From Dryas octopetala (taxonomy: Eukaryota > Streptophyta > Magnoliopsida > Rosales > Rosaceae): DNA of 64,000 nucleotides. A program made the translations under genes and the position numbers. Below are positions 58,321 through 64,000 of the stretch, piece after piece; within the stretch, counting starts at the first letter, position 1; each line of letters starts with the position of its first letter. A model generated the notes under the pieces. That model was not told where the DNA came from. It ran no database searches and was given only the letters and a program-made list of their open reading frames with translations. Where the stretch lies: positions 11,532,001-11,596,000 of the forward strand of contig OY992835.1 in NCBI GenBank assembly GCA_963921425.1, written 5' to 3'.

Positions 58321-59075
58321 ATCCAATACTTCCATCCACTATTTGCATTGTCTTAAAAGGGAGTCAAACTCCGGCCTCAGGGGATAAATGCTCTATTCAC
58401 TTTGGAGGTATAATTCCACACAGATTTCCCAAAACCTTTTTTTTATTCATCAACCATCGTCCATAAGATTTGGACACTAGATTAGATGTGTCAAATAGAT
58501 CGGTCCAGCCCATTTAAGTTGGGTCCATTGGTATTTTTGTGCCGTACTTGTGTCAACCCATTTAATATCATTGTATTGTGCTCGTGCTAGCTAGCTCAGA
58601 TAGCTAAGACCTAGGTCAAGCACCGTCTCGGGCCATTCATGCTCGTGTTGTGTTCTTATCATACCTTAAACGGGCCAGACCATGGACCATTTTTTCTCTT
58701 TTCATTTTAGTGTGAAAAGCTTATCTTAAGATATATATATATATATATTTTTTTTTTTCATAATTAAAGATTAACATTTCTTTGCATGGAAAATTGAATT
58801 TTCTATTTGTTGAAAAGTTCTTTAAAAAGGAAAAAAACAATGTTAAATTTAAACGAGTTGTACGTAGTTCGGACATTTTGTGCTTGTGGTTGCATATTGT
58901 GCCGTTCTTGGCCCATGTCGTGCTCATATTATGCCGTGCCTAATGGGCTAAAACCTTCAGCCCAATCCGGCCTATTTACATGTGTTGTGCTCGTGCCAGC
59001 CCGGCCCTTTTTCGTGCTCGTGCCACACCGTGCCCGTTTTAATTATGCCCTTTCAACTTATGTTGGTTGGTGAAG
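58321..59075. repeat. Degraded repeat rich in GTGCTCGTGCC/GGGCC motifs
   Basis: Motifs such as ctcgtgctagctagc, cgggccattcatgctcgtg, gcccggccctttttcgtgctcgtgcc and accgtgcccgttttaattatgcc recur in inverted and direct orientation. This word usage is typical of a widespread plant MITE-like repeat. Ends and duplication were not found. Confidence 0.45.
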
Positions 59076-60250
59076 TAAACATTGATGATTGACTTAATTT
59101 TCATATCTACAAAGTTATATTCAATTTATAAATGCAATATGAAAAAGATCTAAATAGATACAATTATTAATTACATTTCCATAACGTTACCGAAACGCTC
59201 TTTTGAATTCACTATAAATGAATTAGGATAGTATACTTGGCCAATCATTAGAAAATAATCTATTCATAGCAAAGAGTCATTCGATACAAGAAAAGTTTTG
59301 AGGCCACCATTAGATTTTCTTTGACTGTTGTGAACTCGATCTTTCCAATCCCATGACATGTTTATATTGTAAGATATATCATATCTATAAAGCATGTTTT
59401 ATTTATTTTATTTTCTCACATACCCAACCTTAATTCATTTTTTCTCCCATTTCATAAGATTTATGCTTCCTTTAATTTGTACGTAAAATATGAAATAGCT
59501 GTTACTCTACATTCTCACATTATATACAATCATCTTTTTTCGTACTAGCTAAATGGTTTTTATGGCAGATATATGTTATTATGTAGTTATCAAGAATCCC
59601 CAAATTGATGCAAAAATTTTATTGGAAATCTAGGTTAAAAACTAACTTATCAAGATAATTAAGTGTGGTTTATTTGATCTACTCATTTTCACCTCTTTTT
59701 TTTTCCTGCTAATGTATATACTTATTTCCTCATTGCAGCAATCTTGGAAGACTTTTTGAAAACAATCATGAGAAAGTCTTATTTGAAAATATGAATATAC
59801 ATATTGATAAAGATGAATATTCACATTCAATCGGATCAATGATTTACCAGATTATCGGATCGTATAGAAATCATGGTATGTTGAATATATCTCTTAATTA
59901 TCTTAAGAAAATGTTCTCTTTTTATTTTATTTTCTCTTCCAAAAATTGTTATTGTTCTTTTAATTATTTACATATTTCAGTATTTTGCAAAACTATTAAC
60001 CAGATTTTAATGGTACCTTCAGCTAGCTGATGAGGCCAAGCTAGACGAAGAAGATATAATGAAATGGGTTATGATGCTAATGAGAGATTTAGACGATCAT
60101 GATAACGAGCAAGCAATTGTTGTGGCCGATCATGAAGCAAACCCAACTGGCTGACCCAGATCGATCAAGAAGAAAATAATTGGGCCATATAAAACCAGAG
60201 TAGAGGAAGATGAAGAGTCAAGAAAGGAAGGGAATTTAAAACAAAACTTT
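59076..60250 (+). other. Possible remnant exons of an unrecognised gene
   Basis: Between an acceptor-like CATTGCAG (59732-59739) and a donor-like CATG/GTATG (59879) a frame reads NLGRLFENNHEKVLFENMNI and on to GSYRNHG. After CTTCAG (60024) another reads LADEAKLDEEDIMKWVMMLM and ends VADHEANPTG at 60154. The two look coding in composition, but their phases do not match at the obvious splice sites and no domain is recognised. It may be a gene fragment or pseudogene. Confidence 0.25.
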
Positions 60251-61075
60251 CTTGGAATTTTATAACACCAACCCTTGTCCCCCCCTCATGCTTCAAAAGG
60301 AATCTTGGCTTTTTTTAGGAGCAACTTTGTAATTTTTTATTTCATTTATAGGAAGCAAAAATTTAAAACGGATAATAGGTATAACCGTATAAGAAAGAAA
60401 ATGGTGAAAGAAAAGAAGAAAAATCATTGTGCAGAATCTATTGTGTCTATCTTCTTCAAGCTTTGCCCTTCCAGAATTTGTCCTAAATCAACAGGAGTTG
60501 AGATTTTTCTGCTACTGCCCAAGAGTCAGAAGAAAAGCTAAATGTTAGGTTTTAGTATATACTTTGAGCGTTTTTTTAAGGATATGTACATCTGGATGTC
60601 AATGATAATAATTCTTCAGTATTTTCAATTATTATTATTTTTTGGGTTAACAGAGAAAGTGTTGACTGCAACTGCAAGCCACGCAGAGTTTTGTAATTCC
60701 AACATGCGAGATGGATTAATTGTTTTGTGTATAGAGAACCTTAATTTTGTATATTAATAGTTTTACAATTTCCATCATGCTGTCATAATTTCCTAAATGG
60801 ATTAATAGCTGTCAAATATATGTTATTTTGTAGTTATTAACCCAGGCAATATCCGAATCACGCCAACGTTATGGATTAATCTTTAACTAAAAGGATTGGC
60901 AGACAGTTTTGTGTCATTGCCCTTGATGTAAATTATAAATGAATTGAGTTTTACTGTATCTGAATAAAAATGATTTCTCATAAGGATATTCATACATTTG
61001 TTTACAAACTTGTAGAACTATTCAGAATTACACTACAGTGGTAAATAAAAAAAGTTTATACATAAATATATATAA
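60251..61075. other. Spacer
   Basis: AT-rich. No gene or repeat recognised. Confidence 0.3.
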
Positions 61076-61506
61076 AGTGCTGCTATATGCATACCTATTT
61101 CTTTCTCATAACACACCCTCTTTATTTAATTTGTGAAATTACCAATATCTTCCAATATCAAAGACAATAAACGACAATATTTTTTTTGTTTTTTAAAGAG
61201 ATTTTTTTTAATGGAAAAAAAAAACTCAAAAACCAGAGCCAACCACCCCTTGCCGACTTCCTACCACTGCCCTCGTCGCGGGCGGTTGAGCCCCATGCCG
61301 TTGGCACCCTCCTCTCTCTCTCTTTCTCTAATTTCTCTCTCTTCGCTGGTACCTACAAGACAGTCGACGCCGGCCTCTGGATCAGAATTGATTGACCTGA
61401 AGTCTGGCATGGTCGTCGACCTCCCTTTCAGTCCAGCAAGGGGCACAAAGAGAGAGAAAAAATAAAGAGAAAGAGAAAAAAAGAGAGAGAGAGAGAAAGA
61501 GAGAGA

Positions 61507-61600
<94 letters not shown>

Positions 61601-61609
61601 GACAGAGAG

Positions 61610-61644
<35 letters not shown>

Positions 61645-61870
61645 GGAGGAGACTCTCTGCCTCGCCGGCGAAAAGGACAGCAGAGTTTGGCAAATGGGTG
61701 GGAGGCTGCAGACGGGGTAGGCTCTGTTATTGGTTTTTTTATTTAATGTAGTGTGAGTTTTTTGGAAATATTACGTGTATGGATTGAGAAATTATAAAAA
61801 TGAAATATGAGTGTGTAATGAGAAATGGGGTGTGTAGTGAAAAGGAAAAAGGTGTGCTTAAAGTAGCCCT
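61076..61870. mobile_element. Candidate degraded terminal-inverted-repeat element with a foreign-looking core
   Basis: The left edge (gctgctatatgcatacct.tttctttctcataacacaccc) and the inverse of the right edge (gggctactttaagcacacctttttccttttcactacacacccc) are alignable over about 50 bases. The core at 61225-61440 is much more GC-rich than the surroundings (cctcgtcgcgggcggttgagcc; gtcgacgccggcctc), as if captured from elsewhere. No target duplication was found. Confidence 0.45.
61448..61644. repeat. Compound (GA)n-(GATA)n microsatellite
   Basis: GA-rich tract to about 61545, then roughly 14 GATA units, a short interruption gacagagaga, and about 8 more GATA units. Frames across it are meaningless. 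Confidence 0.95.
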
Positions 61871-62989
61871 CTTTATAAAAAGGTATGAATTCACCAAGTT
61901 CCCTTTAAAACAAAAACCTTTTTGTGTGTGTGTGTGTGTGTAAGAGATAGAGCTTTTTGATGATGAAATAATGTATAGCTAAAAATGAGAAATTATTTTG
62001 TATAACTAATATGGGTGAAAGTTATTAATATTATAACTTATAAGTATAACATGTGGATTTATTATAACTCATAGCTAAACTCGTCGTCCACCCATATTAT
62101 AACATGTGGATTTATTATATATATATACCACGTAACATTATATCTGTTATACATAATATTTTTTGCAAAACGTGTATTTCATTGCCTAAGGCCCTAAATT
62201 AAACCATACCCCTCGTATATAATTATTCTTACCAATAAAGTGATCATTTTACTCTTAATTTTAATGTTTTTTTATTTATGAAAAAAAATAAGCTGTTTGG
62301 GTCTTATTTGCATTTTCTTAAATGGGCCAATTACCGCGAAGTTAATTGGGTCATCAATGAGATGAGTCCAATTAATGGAGGAAGTACCTGATGAATGGGC
62401 CGCAAGGATACAAGACGAAGCCCAAACCGAAGAACCATATGAAGCGTCATGGGCTGAGCCCACTAGCGACAATAGGACCATGCCTAGAAGAGACCAAATC
62501 CCATTGGAGCAAGGACTCGAAGAATCCCCATAATTTAATCCCCTATTCGTCATTTAATATATTCAGTTTGACGTTGAAACTTCATATTTTTTAAAATTAA
62601 TGGTGTTCAATGGCAGGTATGAACTTACATAGATATCCAGATGTAGTAAGATATTTGAAATGTCATTTACGTGCAAAATACACCGAATTTTTCATCATCA
62701 TAGCGATTTGGATTTAATTGCTATCGTATTGAATATATGAAACTGGAATTGTCAAAATTAAAAGAACATGACCAAAATAGAAATTTCATGATCGAAAGTA
62801 CATATACAGAAAACTCTAGCCTTAATATGGGGATAAATGCCTGTAACGTTGGAGCTACGCAGAAGCACCCACAGATGACGCACAAGCATTTAGGATGCCT
62901 TGTGCAAAATAACATTGAGCGCCTTCGACTATATAAAAAAGAAAGAATTATAATGAGAAAGTGAGAAAGAAAGTTTGGATAAAAATTTA
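61871..62989. other. Spacer with coding-like scraps of unknown origin
   Basis: A + strand frame at about 62380-62532 reads EVPDEWAARIQDEAQTEEPY then EASWAEPTSDNRTMPRRDQI and ends EESP; about 90 bases later MNLHRYPDVVRYLKCHLRAK begins, and a frame continues at 62737-62964. Composition suggests former coding sequence interrupted by stops. I cannot name a family. A TG repeat is at 61924-61941. Confidence 0.25.
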
Positions 62990-63633
62990 GCGAAAATTTT
63001 AATTAAAGGACTCCAATTATACCCCATGTCTCTATTTAGGACATGAATTTCACTTTGTGTCAATTGAAAACTGAAACTTTTATTTTGTGTCAATTAAGGA
63101 CCCTATTTATTTATTTTTTTTTTTAGTTTTTATCTCAACTTTGGCCCGACATTGGACCCATCAAACATCCACAAAATTCAGCGAACTTATACTGGGTTTA
63201 AAGCTATGCATCTCCTCTTTATAACCATATAAAGATCATAAAAATCGGACATCTACAACTCCAGATAATCGACCTTAAAGTAGGGTACCCAAAACTATCC
63301 AATCAAACCTCTGTAAAAATATCTAGAAAATTGGACAGTTTGGGGTACCTTAGTTTGGGGCCGATTATCTGGAGCTATAGAGGCCTGATTTAGGTGATCT
63401 TTATATAGCTGTAAATAGGAGATGCATATCTTTATACTCAGTATAATTTTTCTGAATTTGGTGGAGGTTTAATGGGTTCAACGTCGGGCCAAAGTTGAGA
63501 TAAAAACTGAAAAAAAACAAGGTTCTTAATTGACACAAACTGAAAATTTCAGTCCTCAGTTGACACAAAGTGAAATTCATGTCCTGAACAGAAATATGGG
63601 GTATAGTTGAAGTCCTTAAGCTAAAATTTTCTC
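62990..63633. mobile_element. Mutator-type fold-back element with 9-bp target-site duplication
   Basis: 644 bp, almost entirely two inverted halves meeting near 63310. The ends read GCGAAAATTTTAATTAAAGGAC and, inverted, GAGAAAATTTTAGCTTAAGGAC. Perfect 9-bp flanking repeats aaaaattta (62981-62989, 63634-63642) indicate Mutator-type transposition. No coding capacity. The long hairpin could give rise to small RNAs if transcribed; that is inference. Confidence 0.88.
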
Positions 63634-63642
63634 AAAAATTTA

Positions 63643-64000
63643 TCATTGAAACATATCAAAAGCAATACAACATTGGAATGAAAAACAAGAAAGACAAACA
63701 ATACAGTCTGATTTTGAACCCTTAAAGGAAGTCCAAACTCCAAAGTTTTGACTACTTTTTTGATCAGAAAAGCAATTCATAAAGCTAAATAAACAGAATA
63801 ACAAACAAAAGCCACACACGGCCAAAAAAAATCATGAAAGAGGAGAAGGGACTATGAGCAATTCCCAAACTCACAGAAATACAAAATAAAGAAAACTAAA
63901 AGAAATATATAAAGTATAAACACAAATACAGCAAGAAAACCAGCAAACTCTGAAGAAGAAAGAAGTTTTAGGAAGGGAAAAGTAAGAAAAAATTGGGAAA
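63643..64000. other. A-rich end of window
   Basis: No gene recognised. Very A-rich on the + strand; it could be the flank of a gene beyond the window. Confidence 0.3.

Noticed and set aside
61382..61693. Frame of Leu/Ser/Ile/Tyr repeats
   Set aside because: Translation of the GA/GATA microsatellite.
1..64000. CRISPR arrays, bacterial operons, riboswitches
   Set aside because: The window is plant nuclear DNA; the repeats seen are transposons, microsatellites and segmental duplications.

Overview
The window is eukaryotic nuclear DNA from a flowering plant, almost certainly a eudicot. It has GT-AG introns, a nucleus-encoded thylakoid FtsH protease, a DYW-type PPR editing factor, an alpha-expansin, AT-rich spacers, and a dense mix of hAT, Mutator-like, LINE and copia elements. 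A Rosaceae-type genome is my guess from overall style; nothing in the sequence proves the family.

Left third (1-28 kb), mostly single-copy genes, nearly all on the minus strand: a truncated receptor-like kinase (892-2100) with a tandem pseudogene copy (4077-5259); a DYW PPR gene (5592-7577); a hAT MITE with perfect 8-bp target duplication (9339-10025); a three-exon FTSH2/VAR2 gene with a 5'-UTR intron (11003-14002); a 1.16-kb Mutator-type fold-back element (15405-16562); a three-exon alpha-expansin (17597-18922); a dead LINE RNase H fragment (20090-20660); a three-exon RING-H2 E3 ligase (22272-23651); and a five-exon Mpv17/PMP22-family membrane protein (24940-27657). I rebuilt the exon structures by following reading frame across splice sites; all four spliced genes close in frame.

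Middle (28-37 kb) is transposon-rich: several fold-back elements, one FAR1-type MULE with about 80-bp terminal inverted repeats and a frameshifted transposase (30874-34371), and an intronless + strand gene (35121-35783) that looks like the C-terminal part of a GTE/BET protein without its bromodomain.

Right part (37-58 kb) is an amplified F-box locus. Three modules, each with a conserved 5'-UTR intron, a long F-box exon and a short second exon, are followed on the minus-strand 3' side by the same small LTR-retroelement relic. Module 2 (42406-45685) is intact and predicts 484 residues. Module 1 (38220-40204) and module 3 (47398-57911) are pseudogenes. The intron of module 3 holds a hAT-like 1.06-kb element and a 6.2-kb copia-type LTR retrotransposon with two identical 247-bp LTRs. 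A fourth, exon-less copy of the F-box intron sequence seems to be split around the FAR1-MULE/GTE segment.

The most unusual object is the inside of that retrotransposon. From about 51.5 to 53.7 kb it has no gag-like frame but carries about 40 short palindromes with a nearly constant CTGAA loop and arms that change together so as to stay complementary. Downstream is a shredded copia pol. Identical LTRs around a dead interior imply recent mobilisation in trans.

The last 6 kb (58-64 kb) holds repeats, microsatellites, coding-like scraps and one more Mutator-type fold-back element (62990-63633).
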